DNA of 53,933 bases from a virus. A model generated the notes under the pieces. That model saw only the letters and a list, made by a program, of their open reading frames with translations. It ran no database searches and had not been told where the DNA came from. The position numbers were made by a program, and so were the translations under genes. Position 1 is the stretch's first letter; each line of letters starts with the position of its first letter. The stretch is from IMG/VR virus record IMGVR_UViG_3300047325_000011, positions 1 through 53,933 of that record; one strand, 5' to 3'. This document shows, piece after piece, positions 21,123 to 29,743 of this stretch.

Positions 21123-21197
21123 CTGGGTGTAAGTCAATAGTAGACGACCTGGCTTGGAACCAGGAGGTAGTCGGAGCGTAACCGGCCACCTAGACCA
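21123..21197 (+). tRNA. tRNA-Pro (anticodon TGG)
   Basis: Full cloverleaf: acceptor CTGGGTG/CACCTAG (one G-T pair), anticodon stem CCTGG/CCAGG with loop CTTGGAA giving TGG, T-stem GTCGG/CCGGC and an encoded CCA end (21195-21197). The D-loop is short and lacks the usual GG. It would read CCA/CCG-type proline codons. Direct neighbour of tRNA-Met. Confidence 0.85.
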
Positions 21198-21201
21198 ATT
21201 C

Positions 21202-21277
21202 TGCGGGATAGTTCAGTTAGCAGAACAAGCGGCTCATACCCGCTACGTCGTTGGTGCAACTCCAGCTCCCGCATCCA
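21202..21277 (+). tRNA. tRNA-Met (anticodon CAT)
   Basis: Full 76-base cloverleaf: acceptor TGCGGGA/TCCCGCA, D-stem GTTC/GAAC, anticodon stem AGCGG/CCGCT with loop CTCATAC (anticodon CAT), variable ACGTC, T-stem GTTGG/CCAGC, discriminator T and encoded CCA. The U1-A72 pair is an actual Watson-Crick pair, so it could be elongator Met or a CAT-Ile2 after modification. Confidence 0.88.
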
Positions 21278-21422
21278 TACCCATAACCCACGTCGTGTGA
21301 ACTACGAGCTGGGCACTACGGTCGAGTACGGTCGTCTCGACAAAACGACCAACTCCAACGCTGCCCAATTCTGGGCGCCAATGCTGGCCAGCGGGCCGGT
21401 CAACAGCAGAAGGTAGATCACA

Positions 21423-22451
21423 GTGGGAACACTACGCGACGAAGACGACGACCAGGAATCGACGGAGCAACACGTCGAGGTCGAGCAAGAGCAGCCCGAG
21501 GCCGAAGACACCAACGTCATCGAGGAAGGTGGCGAACAGGACCAGGAAGACCAGCGCATCGCCGCCGAACAGGACGACGACGCCGGGTCCGAAGAGGAAG
21601 AGGAGGGCGAGCAGCACACCCGCAGGCGCGAGACCGCCCGCCAGCGACGTGAGCGTGCCAGACGCGCCAAGCAGCAGGACAAGGAAGAGCTGCAGATCCT
21701 ACGCGCCACGACGGCGAAGCAGGACCAGCGCCTCAACCAGATGGAACGGGCATTAATTGAAACCCGAGTTGCAGATTTTGAGAATCGATTGGCGACGGCT
21801 CAGTCGTACGTCAACCAGTGGAACGAGGTGGATATCAAGGCCACCAAGGCTGGCAACGTCCAGGACGCAGTCACCGCACGCCAGTACCGTGAGCAGGCCG
21901 CAAAAGAGGCCGCGCAGTACGCCCAGCACGTGCAGCAGCTCAGGAGCGCACTGCAAGGAAGTGGGCAGCAGCAGGCACCCCAGCCGCCGCCGTTTGCGCC
22001 GATGGCGATGAACTTCCTGAAGGACAAGCCCTGGTACAATCCGAAGCAGGGAGACGAAGATTCGCTGATCGTAGAGGCCCTGGACAAGGCGCTTCAGAAG
22101 ACGATGGATCCGAACGACCCGCGCTACTGGAACGAGCTGGACCGCAGAGTCCGCAAACGACTGCCGCACAAGTTCCGGCAGACCAGCAGCCAAGAATCAT
22201 ACGAGGACTACGACGTGGCAGACGACGACTCTCAAGAAGAGGCGCCGCGCACGCGCCAGACCTCGCAGCGTAGGGGACCACCTACAGGCGGCTCCAGTCG
22301 CACGACCTCCACGGGCGGAAAGGTAACCGAGATCCGGCTACCGGCCCAGATGGTCGAAGCGATGAAGGAAGCCGGTCAGTGGGATGACCCCAAGAAGCGC
22401 GCCAGCGTAGCCAAACGCTACCTCGCTGGACTCAAACAAAGCCGTGGCTAA
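21423..22451 (+). CDS. Capsid scaffolding protein
   Basis: 342 residues from GTG 21423. The very acidic N-terminus (residues 5-65: DEDDDQESTEQHVEVEQEQP) precedes a basic helix and a long coiled coil (residues 75-165, Gln/Ala-rich), then a Pro/Gln linker and a basic C-terminus (KKRASVAKRYLAGLKQSRG). This is the classic scaffold layout, with the basic helical tail binding coat protein, as in P22 gp8. It sits upstream of the capsid gene as expected and should be released or degraded on maturation. Confidence 0.8.
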   Translation: MGTLRDEDDDQESTEQHVEVEQEQPEAEDTNVIEEGGEQDQEDQRIAAEQDDDAGSEEEEEGEQHTRRRETARQRRERARRAKQQDKEELQILRATTAKQDQRLNQMERALIETRVADFENRLATAQSYVNQWNEVDIKATKAGNVQDAVTARQYREQAAKEAAQYAQHVQQLRSALQGSGQQQAPQPPPFAPMAMNFLKDKPWYNPKQGDEDSLIVEALDKALQKTMDPNDPRYWNELDRRVRKRLPHKFRQTSSQESYEDYDVADDDSQEEAPRTRQTSQRRGPPTGGSSRTTSTGGKVTEIRLPAQMVEAMKEAGQWDDPKKRASVAKRYLAGLKQSRG

Positions 22452-22470
22452 CCTCTAGGAGTCAGCCCAG

Positions 22471-23061
22471 ATGCAAGACGAACGACTGAATAACGCCCCG
22501 GAGACATCTTCGCGGGCATCGAAGCAGACCGTAAACCGACGTTCCTCGCGGGCAGCCCAGAACCGGGCAGTCAAGGGAAACCGGAACCAAACGGACGCTA
22601 TCAGGACGGAACTGTTTCGACAGATGCACGCGCAAGCCGCACTGCCGAACCTCCCTCCGATCCCCGGCTACCATGTGTGTTGGCTCACGAGCACGAACAC
22701 CAAGGACTCGCTGGCAATGCGGATGCGACTGGGCTACGAACCCATCAAACCCGAGGAGCTGGTTGGCTTTGGAGAGTTCGCGGTCGGACAGGGCGGCACA
22801 GTCAATGGTCTGGTGCATGTGAACGAGATGGTGGCCTTCAAGCTGCCGCTCCACATCTACCAGGAGTACATGCAGTACGCGCACCACGACGCACCTGCTG
22901 AGCAGGATTCAATGCTGACCAGCCAGGCCAGCGAGATCGCTCAGAAGCTACGTAATCGCGGCATGAACCCAGACATCGGGGAAGGTATCGACGAAGATGG
23001 TTTGGTTTCCAAGATGGCATCCATCGAGGCCCCGGATTTCACGGCGAACGAGCCACAGTAG
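22471..23061 (+). CDS. Conserved phage structural-region protein
   Basis: 196 residues from ATG 22471 with TAGGAG upstream. The basic, disordered first 45 residues lead to a compact domain (YHVCWLTSTNTKDSLAMRMR, GYEPIKPEEL, LVHVNEMVAFKLPLHIYQ). This family lies between scaffold and capsid genes in related podoviruses; its function is unknown. It may be a minor head protein. Confidence 0.7.
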   Translation: MQDERLNNAPETSSRASKQTVNRRSSRAAQNRAVKGNRNQTDAIRTELFRQMHAQAALPNLPPIPGYHVCWLTSTNTKDSLAMRMRLGYEPIKPEELVGFGEFAVGQGGTVNGLVHVNEMVAFKLPLHIYQEYMQYAHHDAPAEQDSMLTSQASEIAQKLRNRGMNPDIGEGIDEDGLVSKMASIEAPDFTANEPQ

Positions 23062-23124
23062 CTCAGATCCCTCTCCGGTTCCTTGATGGGTAACAAGTAA
23101 CAAGAACACCCACAGGAACAAAAA

Positions 23125-23781
23125 ATGTCCCTCACAGCACTCCCAAGTGGTTTGGTGCCTGCGTATCACCCGTCCGGGTTGATCCGTAGCGTCCGCCACC
23201 AGGGCGTCCTCCTCCCCGGCACGAACGTCAATATCTTCAAGGGACAACCTGTCTACTTGGCGATTGGTACGGGCGCGGCGGTCAATGGCGTGACGATCCC
23301 TGCCGGTCAGGTCTACCTGGCCCCCGTTACCGCGACCAACCAGAAGATTTATGGTGTCTTCGCTGGCTGCGAGTACTACGACGCCCTCAACACCCCGCAA
23401 GAGAGCAACTTCTGGCCAGCGAGCCAGGTGACTTTCGCGGGTACGGTCATTTCCGCCTTCATCTGGACCGATCCACTGATCGAGTACACGATCCAGTCGG
23501 ACGGCACCGCGTCCGGTGTCACTACGACGCTCGGCGACGGCTACGCGCGCTTCGATGGCCGCGAGGCAAACCTCTCGAACTTCGGCGCGGGCAATGCCAC
23601 CGTCGGTCTCTCTCAGTGTACGCTGGGTCTCAGCACCCTGGTCGCAACCGGCACCCAAGGCCAGCTGCAGATCACGACGCTCGACCCCACCATACTCAAC
23701 CAAACCCCTGGCGACACGTATCTTCAGTTTCAGGTTCGCATTGCGAATCCTCAGACTGCGGCTCCGTTCGTTTCAGTCTAA
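23125..23781 (+). CDS. Probable capsid decoration/head protein
   Basis: 218 residues from ATG 23125 with AGGAA upstream. Beta-rich sequence (VYLAIGTGAAVNGVTIPAGQ, then QKIYGVFAGCEYYDA) with little helix, typical of a surface decoration or cement protein. It precedes the major capsid gene by 13 bases and its 3' end carries AAAGGAG for that gene. Name unassigned; the call is from composition and position. Confidence 0.6.
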   Translation: MSLTALPSGLVPAYHPSGLIRSVRHQGVLLPGTNVNIFKGQPVYLAIGTGAAVNGVTIPAGQVYLAPVTATNQKIYGVFAGCEYYDALNTPQESNFWPASQVTFAGTVISAFIWTDPLIEYTIQSDGTASGVTTTLGDGYARFDGREANLSNFGAGNATVGLSQCTLGLSTLVATGTQGQLQITTLDPTILNQTPGDTYLQFQVRIANPQTAAPFVSV

Positions 23782-23794
23782 AGGAGCACGCTAA

Positions 23795-24712
23795 ATGGCT
23801 GCCCCAATGCGAAGTACAGATTTCCGCAACATCGTGGAACCCATCCTGAACGAAGAGTTCGATGGTGTCTACGAGCAGCGTGCGGACGAGTGGAACCAGG
23901 TCTTCAAGCAGATCACCGGTATCCCACGTTCCTACCATGAAGAGCCAGTGCTTTTCGGCTTCAGTGCCGCGCCGCTGCTCCCTGACGGTCAGCCGGTCAC
24001 GTACCAGGCTGGTGGTCAGCTCTTCGTCTACCGGTACTTCTACCAGGTCTACGGTCTCGCGTTCGCGCTGACCAAGGTCCTCGTGGAAGACGGCGACCAC
24101 ATCCGGATCGGTGCCACGTACGCCCGCCATCTTGCCCAGTCCCTGGTCGAGACCAAGGAAACGCTCTGCGCCAACGTGATCAACCGCTCCTTCAACGCTG
24201 CCTTCGTCGGCGGCGACGGCGTGAGCCTGATCTCGACGGCCCACCCGATCCAGAACGCAGGTACGTTCTCCAACCAGCTCGCGACTGCGGCTGCACTGTC
24301 TCAGACCTCGGTCGAGCAGCTGCTGATCCAAATCCGTGGCGCGGTGGACAACAACGGCAAGAAGATCCGCCTGGAGCCGAAGAAGCTCGTCGTTGCCCCC
24401 AGCAACGTGTTCCAAGCTGAGGTTATCCTCAAGTCGGTTCTGCGTACGGGTACGACCAACAACGACATCAACCCGATCAAGTCGATGGGTCTGTTGTCGG
24501 GCGGTCAGGCCAACCTCTCGCGTCTGACGTCGAACACCGCATGGTGGGTGCAGACGGACGCGCCGGAAGGTCTCAAGCTGGTCAATCGTCGGTCCATGCA
24601 GAAATCCATGGAGGGCGATTTTGAAACGGACTCGATTCGGTACAAGGCCACAGAACGCTATGCCGTAGGATTCACGGACCCTCGGGCACTGTTCGGAACT
24701 CCTGGGTTGTGA
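23795..24712 (+). CDS. Major capsid protein
   Basis: 305 residues from ATG 23795 with AAAGGAG upstream. Pattern of HK97-fold coat proteins of this group: MRSTDFRNIVEPILNEEFDG (N-arm), YQVYGLAFALTKVLVEDGDH, RSFNAAFVGGDGVSLISTAH (central), PKKLVVAPSNVFQAEVILKS, and a C-terminal DTDSIR-like/AVGFTDPRALFG region. It follows scaffold and decoration genes. No protease gene and no N-terminal propeptide are evident. The cassette downstream separates it from other head genes. Confidence 0.85.
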   Translation: MAAPMRSTDFRNIVEPILNEEFDGVYEQRADEWNQVFKQITGIPRSYHEEPVLFGFSAAPLLPDGQPVTYQAGGQLFVYRYFYQVYGLAFALTKVLVEDGDHIRIGATYARHLAQSLVETKETLCANVINRSFNAAFVGGDGVSLISTAHPIQNAGTFSNQLATAAALSQTSVEQLLIQIRGAVDNNGKKIRLEPKKLVVAPSNVFQAEVILKSVLRTGTTNNDINPIKSMGLLSGGQANLSRLTSNTAWWVQTDAPEGLKLVNRRSMQKSMEGDFETDSIRYKATERYAVGFTDPRALFGTPGL

Positions 24713-24839
24713 GCCTTTAAAATCAACAACTTACAAAGCTACAAAGCTACAGTAAGAAGGTAGAAAACCACCGAATAACACTTATTGACGGCACAAAGAA
24801 ACGCGCTATAATGGCGCTAACTGAAACGTCAGGGGTGTT
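24713..24839 (+). other. AT-rich gap left of the endonuclease cassette
   Basis: About 125 bases, less GC-rich than the surroundings, with the direct repeat ACAAAGCTACAAAGCTACA near 24733. It holds the promoter of the next gene and marks the left edge of the likely insertion. Confidence 0.6.
24785..24812 (+). promoter_or_regulatory. Sigma70 promoter for the endonuclease gene
   Basis: TTGACG (24785-24790), a 16-base spacer and TATAAT (24807-24812), about 28 bases ahead of ATG 24840. An independent promoter is common for homing-endonuclease cassettes. Confidence 0.75.
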
Positions 24840-25523
24840 ATGCGACAGGTCTATACTCACTGCACAGTAGATGGTTGCGGGTTGCTTCATAAGGCGCGTG
24901 GACTGTGCAACACGCACTACGCCCAGTTAAAGCGGGGCGTCAACCCGGGCCAGCCTATTAAGCGTCGCGAGATGCAAAAACCCGACAGCTGCTCTGTTGA
25001 GAGCTGCGGTCATCCGGTCAAGTCTAAGGGCTTGTGCCACATGCATTACGCTAGACAGCTGCGTCACGGATACGTTAAGAACCCGGATCGCACCAAACCG
25101 TTCAAGGTTTGCTGGTACAATGGTTGTGACGGTCGGGCGATATGCCAGGGCCTGTGCAACCTGCACTACACGCACGCCAAGAGCATCAAAAAGAAATACG
25201 GTTTGTCGATGCAGGATTACCTGGCAATGGTGCATTACCAGTGCGGTACCTGTTACATATGCGGCAAACCTGAAACCAAAGTAGACCCGCGTAGTGGCAG
25301 GGTCCACATGCTGGCGGTCGATCACTGCCACCACACCGGAAAGGTTCGTGGTCTTTTGTGTGACAAGCACAACAGGGCAATTGGTCTTATGGATGACGAC
25401 GCGGGGATTTTGAACCGCGCCATCGAGTACATTCAGGGCAACGCTCAACCGTTTGGGTTTTGGCTTGAACAGTATCCCGCCACACAAACGATTCACCGAC
25501 CCCTGAATTCGGCAGGGTTGTAA
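24840..25523 (+). CDS. Endonuclease VII-like homing endonuclease with zinc-finger repeats
   Basis: 227 residues from ATG 24840. Three repeats of C-x4-C...GLC-x2-HY type (8-27, 51-70, 91-110) should bind zinc and DNA. The C-terminal half is the recombination endonuclease VII (His-Me) domain: CGTCYICGKP (135-143), then LAVDHCHHTGKVRGLLCDKH (158-177) with the catalytic H-N region at 177-178. Freestanding enzymes like this cut cognate sites and spread into capsid regions. It has its own promoter and a terminator-like hairpin, so it is a mobile cassette within the head operon. Confidence 0.85.
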   Translation: MRQVYTHCTVDGCGLLHKARGLCNTHYAQLKRGVNPGQPIKRREMQKPDSCSVESCGHPVKSKGLCHMHYARQLRHGYVKNPDRTKPFKVCWYNGCDGRAICQGLCNLHYTHAKSIKKKYGLSMQDYLAMVHYQCGTCYICGKPETKVDPRSGRVHMLAVDHCHHTGKVRGLLCDKHNRAIGLMDDDAGILNRAIEYIQGNAQPFGFWLEQYPATQTIHRPLNSAGL

Positions 25524-25575
25524 CCGAGTCCAACCGCGTTCGTCTAAGAGCAGGACGCCCCCACGGGGAAATGTG

Positions 25576-25612
25576 GTGTGCTCCCACACGCGGGTTTTTA
25601 GTTTTTTCTTTA
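25576..25612 (+). terminator. Probable rho-independent terminator
   Basis: GTGTG (25576-25580) / CACAC (25585-25589) with CTCC in the loop, followed by CGCGGGTTTTTAGTTTTTTC. The stem is short but the T-run is strong. It closes the endonuclease unit and may partly reduce read-through from the capsid promoter. Confidence 0.6.
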
Positions 25613-25701
25613 AAACCGTAGCCACGCTACGATAACCACCGTCAGCCCAAACGTGACCCCGGAAGGCACCGACAAAGCACGAGACGGTAAAGGCTATTTA
25701 C

Positions 25702-26946
25702 ATGCGAACGTCCCTCAACGGTCCCGTCATTCTTTTCGGGAACGACAACCCTCAACAGATTTCTGACACGGACGCTGGTCCGAATATCGACTACCAGGCC
25801 AACGCGGTTCTGGACTCCCGCTACGTCTCCCAGGTAACTGCCGCTGGCGAAGGTGCTCAGGGCGGTATTCTGTGCTGGTCCAACCCGGTCGAGATGGAGC
25901 TTCTGAGCTACGTCCCGGCTGCGGCCAACGCCGCCAACATCGCTGCCGCTCAAACGCCGACAGTGGGCGGATTCTTCACGCTCGCGACGAGCAGCACCAA
26001 CGCGGTCTGCGCGAACATCCCGCTGGTCCCTCAAGGTACCGCGATTCAGCCGACGGCGACCACGATCCCTGTCCTGGCTTTGGACTTTGGCTTTGCTCAG
26101 GTCACCACGACCACGGCAGCGGCCACGGCGAACATTCTCACGATCACTGGTCCTTCTCCGACCGGTTACACCTCGACCGCCACCTACGGTTCGCGCTTCT
26201 TCTACCCGGGTCAGCGCATCCTGGTGGGTGGCGCTGGCAATGCGGCGGGCACGGTCCCGCTGTCTACGGTGGTCCTCGCGACCGACCGTTACGCGGCCCC
26301 GGGTTACTCGGTGCAAGCCGCTGGCACGGTGCTGATCGCAAACCCCGCGCTCTTCGCTGGTACCAACCTCCCGGTGGGCACGGCGGATCAAGAGTACGGT
26401 GTCGCCGTGAAACCGGTCGTCAAGGCCGGTGCGGCGCGCGTGTACGACCCCGCGCAGATGGGCACCCGTCAGGTGATCGTGACCGCCTCCGGTGCCTCCA
26501 CGGGCACGGTGACGATTCGCGGCTACGACATCTACGAGCAGCCGATGTCTGAGACCCAGACCATTGTCGGCTCGGGCGTCACGGTCCCGAAGAAGGCCTT
26601 CGGGTACATCTCCAGCGTGCAGCTGAACGCTGGTTCGTCGCTGACGGGCACGCTCTCGGTGGGCACGAACAACACGATTGGTTTGCCGATCCGCACGGAC
26701 GAGTGGGAGTACTGCACCCTATACGTCAACGGCACGTATGTTAGTTCTGCTACCGGATTGACGTTCGCTGACCAGACCCCGGTCGCGACTTCGACCACGG
26801 GCGACGTCCGGGGAACGTACACGATGCAGACGGCACCGAACGGCACCACGAACCGTGTTGTGTACTTCTACCAGAAGCCCATCGCCACGGCCAAGGTCAG
26901 CACCAACATCGACTTCCGTGGGTACGTCGGCGTGACGAACGCCTAA
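25702..26946 (+). CDS. Large beta-rich structural protein
   Basis: 414 residues from ATG 25702, which has only a modest ribosome binding site. It is Thr/Ala/Gly/Val-rich and beta-strand dominated (ATTIPVLALDFGFAQVTTTT, then TGTVTIRGYDIYEQPMSETQ). Composition and position after the capsid gene point to a virion surface protein, such as a decoration, head-fibre or second coat-type protein. No enzymatic motif. The exact role is unknown. Confidence 0.65.
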   Translation: MRTSLNGPVILFGNDNPQQISDTDAGPNIDYQANAVLDSRYVSQVTAAGEGAQGGILCWSNPVEMELLSYVPAAANAANIAAAQTPTVGGFFTLATSSTNAVCANIPLVPQGTAIQPTATTIPVLALDFGFAQVTTTTAAATANILTITGPSPTGYTSTATYGSRFFYPGQRILVGGAGNAAGTVPLSTVVLATDRYAAPGYSVQAAGTVLIANPALFAGTNLPVGTADQEYGVAVKPVVKAGAARVYDPAQMGTRQVIVTASGASTGTVTIRGYDIYEQPMSETQTIVGSGVTVPKKAFGYISSVQLNAGSSLTGTLSVGTNNTIGLPIRTDEWEYCTLYVNGTYVSSATGLTFADQTPVATSTTGDVRGTYTMQTAPNGTTNRVVYFYQKPIATAKVSTNIDFRGYVGVTNA

Positions 26947-26958
26947 GGCTGACGCAGA

Positions 26959-27312
26959 ATGAAAATCTGCTCAGGCGGCATCGTAGTAACTGGGGTAGCG
27001 AACAGTCCCGCGATCCCGGTAGACACGCGAGTCAACCCGCTCAACCTTTCTGGCTCCATCACGGACGGCGGCGTAAGCACGTATCAGTTGCAGTACACGA
27101 CCTCGGACGTGTTTGCATCGAACTACGTCTCCGCATCTGACCCGAACTGGACCCAAGTTCCCGCCGGGAACAACGTCCTGCCGACGACCGGCTCGAAGCC
27201 CTTCGTCATCACCGGCCTGAACGCGACCGCGATCCGCCTGAGCGTCACCACCGGCCCTGCGACTGTGACCATCAACTCGGTCTTTCAGTCCGACAACACT
27301 CTGGGTGCCTAA
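26959..27312 (+). CDS. Small beta-rich structural protein
   Basis: 117 residues from ATG 26959 (weak ribosome binding site). Ser/Thr/Val-rich with a VDTRVNPLNLSGSITDGGVS segment and a final TIRLSV-like strand pattern. It looks like a single beta-sandwich domain, consistent with a minor decoration protein. Stop overlaps the next start (TAATG). Confidence 0.6.
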   Translation: MKICSGGIVVTGVANSPAIPVDTRVNPLNLSGSITDGGVSTYQLQYTTSDVFASNYVSASDPNWTQVPAGNNVLPTTGSKPFVITGLNATAIRLSVTTGPATVTINSVFQSDNTLGA

Positions 27313-28697
27313 TGGCCGTCAAATACGTCAACGAATTCAGCTTCCCGTCCGACTTCGGCTTCCACAAGAACGGCTCCAGCACGGTCGTGGGCAAGGCGAA
27401 GGGCGGGCACATCAAGCCCAGCACCCCGCAGCCCTTCAAGGCTGGTGGGAAACCCACGACCCCGCAAGCCTACCGCAAAGGTGGCGAGGTCCAGGGTCCG
27501 CAGTCCAAGTACGCCGGTCACGCCAAGAAGAGCGTCCCCAAGGGCAGCGAGCCAGCGGGCGCGAGCAATCTCTCCTACGGCAAGGCCCCGGTTCACGGCG
27601 CCAAGACCACCTCCGAGAAGGGCAGCGGGATGCAGTCCCCGGCCTTCAAGCACGGCGGGAAGATGCACAAGAAGGACGGCGGCAAGATCGCTGTCGCCCA
27701 CGGCAAGGTGAAGGACGGCGACAAGACCCCCTGGAACAAGGACGACGGCGTCAGCCCAGGTAGCCCGAAGCGCACGCCTCCCGGCCAGGGCATGAAGAAC
27801 AGCTCGGCTGCCAAGAGCAAATTCGCCACCGACGGCGAGAACACCGAACCCGCGACCCCGCAGACCGGCAACGTGGACCGCATGTCCGAGTTCTCGGACT
27901 TCAAGCACGGCGGCAAGGTCAAGCACAAGCACAAGAAGGGCGGCATCATCCAGGCCGACCGGTACGAGACCGGAACGTCCGGTAAAAAGTCCGCCGCCCC
28001 CGACAAGAAAGTCAAGGGCGACGGCGAGAAATTCGCCAAGGGCGGCTCAAACGGTCACCGCGCGGGCTGCAAGTGCAGCATGTGCGGCGGCGGTCGGATC
28101 GCCAACCTGAAACATTACGCCCACGGCGGCAAGGTCTACACGGACGGCAGCACACAGAAGCCCGGTGGTAACGACAAGGCTGAGAGGCACGCCGGTACCC
28201 CCAAGAAGAGCCACGACGGATCGAAGGGCGAAGTCTCCAGCGGCAAGGCTGAGGGCAAGAGCACAGAGAAGGCTCAGGGAACGAAGCGCAAGGACACCCA
28301 CGAGAAGAAGGTCCAAGCGACTCGCAAGGAGTACCGTGGCGACATGGGGCAGCACGAGGGCAATCCCGAGAGCGCGATCCACCTGGCCGGAGGAGGCCTG
28401 AGCCGTGGGACGTCTCCGAAGCAGCGGGCCGCGATCCATGCCAAGTCCAAGCACGCATCACCGTCACTCGCCGGTCCCCTCGCAGCAGCGGCTGCAGAGA
28501 TGGGCGGAATGGGTGTCCCGCACGCGCCCCCTGGCCCCGGCATGGGTCCGACCCCTCCTGGAATGGCTCCCGGTATGGGTGCCCCTCCTGGCGGCGCAAT
28601 GGGCGGTATGCGCCCACAGGGTCCGCCGATGGGCCAGCCCGCGATGAGTCACGGCGGCAAGGTGACACATGTGGTGCATCACGTAATCAGGCACTAG
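27312..28697 (+). CDS. Lys/Gly-rich basic protein with repeated A/H-x-GGK motifs
   Basis: 461 residues from ATG 27312. Almost entirely low-complexity and basic, with at least ten copies of a short motif of the form (F/Y)-(K/A)-x-G-G-K (e.g. FKHGGK, YAHGGKV, MSHGGKV). A CKCSMCGGG cluster (about residue 253) could bind metal. A Pro/Gly/Met-rich stretch precedes the C-terminus. No fold is recognised. The charge suggests DNA binding inside the head. Related GG motifs occur in the ejection-type proteins at 39452, 43971 and 47749. Confidence 0.65.
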   Translation: MAVKYVNEFSFPSDFGFHKNGSSTVVGKAKGGHIKPSTPQPFKAGGKPTTPQAYRKGGEVQGPQSKYAGHAKKSVPKGSEPAGASNLSYGKAPVHGAKTTSEKGSGMQSPAFKHGGKMHKKDGGKIAVAHGKVKDGDKTPWNKDDGVSPGSPKRTPPGQGMKNSSAAKSKFATDGENTEPATPQTGNVDRMSEFSDFKHGGKVKHKHKKGGIIQADRYETGTSGKKSAAPDKKVKGDGEKFAKGGSNGHRAGCKCSMCGGGRIANLKHYAHGGKVYTDGSTQKPGGNDKAERHAGTPKKSHDGSKGEVSSGKAEGKSTEKAQGTKRKDTHEKKVQATRKEYRGDMGQHEGNPESAIHLAGGGLSRGTSPKQRAAIHAKSKHASPSLAGPLAAAAAEMGGMGVPHAPPGPGMGPTPPGMAPGMGAPPGGAMGGMRPQGPPMGQPAMSHGGKVTHVVHHVIRH

Positions 28698-28710
28698 GTC
28701 GGGAGGCCCA

Positions 28711-29742
28711 ATGGCCACAATCACTTACCCGACCAGTCAGACCTTCGCCAAGACTACCACCTCGACCCGCTCCCTCATAGAGCGCGCCTACGGGGCCTTG
28801 CGCATCCGTCCCCAGCAGATCACTGGCGAGATGCTCGGCATCGCTCTCGACCTCCTGCTGCACATCCAGCAACACCTCGTCAACCAGTCGGCGCCTCTGT
28901 GGACTCTGCAGAAGGTGCTGTACCCGCTCGTGCAGGGCCAGGCCCAGTATAACCTGGGACCGACGACGGTGGACGTGGCGCAGAATGGGGCCTTCTTCAG
29001 GCTCCTGCAGAACATCACCTCCAGCGCGACTCTCACGTACTCCTCAGCCGCGTACGGCATCGCCTTCACCACCCCCACCCAGGTCAGCACCGTCAACGTC
29101 AGCTGGCCCTCCGGCAGCACCGGCTTCGGGCTGACGATCCAGTCCAGCCCCGACAACGCTACCTGGACGACGGTCTACACCACCAGCATCTACGACGCCA
29201 GCTCAGGGAACGTCTTCCTGGACCTCGCGAACACATCAGCGGCGCAGTACTTCCAGGTCATCCCCACTCCCGTCACTCCAGCGAACACGCTCCCCGTGGG
29301 CTTCTCTGTGCAGGTGTATAATACACCCCAGGAGATCCAGATGGCGCGCCTGAACAAGGACGACTACTGGAACCTTCCGAACAAGAGCTTCCAGGGCCGT
29401 CCCCTGCAGTGGTGGATGGACCGACAGATCCAGCCAGTGATGAACCTCTGGCCAGTTCCCGACTCAACGTCGGCGCAGAACTGCATGGTCGTCTGGCGTC
29501 ACCGGTACCTGATGGACGTAGGAACGATGCAGCAGAGCATCGAGTTCCCTCCCCGCTGGTACTTCGCGATCATGTACCAGCTCGCGGCAGAGCTTGCGTT
29601 CACTACCCCAGAGTGCGACCCGGCAGTCATCCCGGCTGTGCAGCAGAAGGCTGCGCAGATGCTGAGAGACGCATGGACAGAGGAGCGCGACGCCAGCCCG
29701 ATCAAGTTCAACGTCGGCATCCGACAGTACACGAGAGGCTGA
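28711..29742 (+). CDS. Head-tail connecting protein (P22 gp4-like candidate)
   Basis: 343 residues from ATG 28711 with GGGAGG upstream. A helical N-terminal part (RSLIERAYGALRIRPQQITG, then LDLLLHIQQHLVNQ) precedes a beta-rich insert (about 110-200). A conserved LNKDDYWNLPNKSFQGRPLQ...NLWPVPDS region (near residues 215-252) follows, typical of podovirus head-to-tail connector/tail accessory proteins. It should bind the portal ring. A second adaptor candidate lies at 32899. Which one forms the first ring is unclear. Confidence 0.6.
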   Translation: MATITYPTSQTFAKTTTSTRSLIERAYGALRIRPQQITGEMLGIALDLLLHIQQHLVNQSAPLWTLQKVLYPLVQGQAQYNLGPTTVDVAQNGAFFRLLQNITSSATLTYSSAAYGIAFTTPTQVSTVNVSWPSGSTGFGLTIQSSPDNATWTTVYTTSIYDASSGNVFLDLANTSAAQYFQVIPTPVTPANTLPVGFSVQVYNTPQEIQMARLNKDDYWNLPNKSFQGRPLQWWMDRQIQPVMNLWPVPDSTSAQNCMVVWRHRYLMDVGTMQQSIEFPPRWYFAIMYQLAAELAFTTPECDPAVIPAVQQKAAQMLRDAWTEERDASPIKFNVGIRQYTRG

Positions 29743-29743
29743 G

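Larger units (their letters stand above)
20965..21422 (+). other. Non-coding, highly structured intergenic stretch
   Basis: About 460 bases without a convincing gene. It holds the two tRNAs and the relic. It also contains a small multi-stem element at 20971-21014 (AGGG...CCCT with GTCT/AGAC and CCG/CGG arms), a GCCGC/GCGGC hairpin at 21097-21115, and TGGGCA/TGCCCA with GGTCG/CGACC stems near 21313-21368. The last could be another decayed tRNA but does not fold as a proper one. Confidence 0.6.
24785..25612 (+). mobile_element. Homing-endonuclease cassette in the capsid operon
   Basis: The promoter at 24785, the endonuclease gene and the terminator near 25576-25612 form a self-contained transcription unit. 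It lies between the major capsid gene and the next structural gene, in DNA of lower GC. No terminal repeats are visible; movement would be by homing. Confidence 0.65.

Noticed and set aside
21313-21368. A third full tRNA at about 21310
   Set aside because: TGGGCA/TGCCCA and GGTCG/CGACC stems are present, but the presumed anticodon loop would be 11 bases and no T-arm pairs properly.
21302-21736. Minus-strand Ser-rich ORF over the scaffold start and tRNA flank
   Set aside because: The plus-strand scaffold with its acidic domain explains the sequence. The antisense of GAG/GAC repeats is automatically Ser/Leu-rich.
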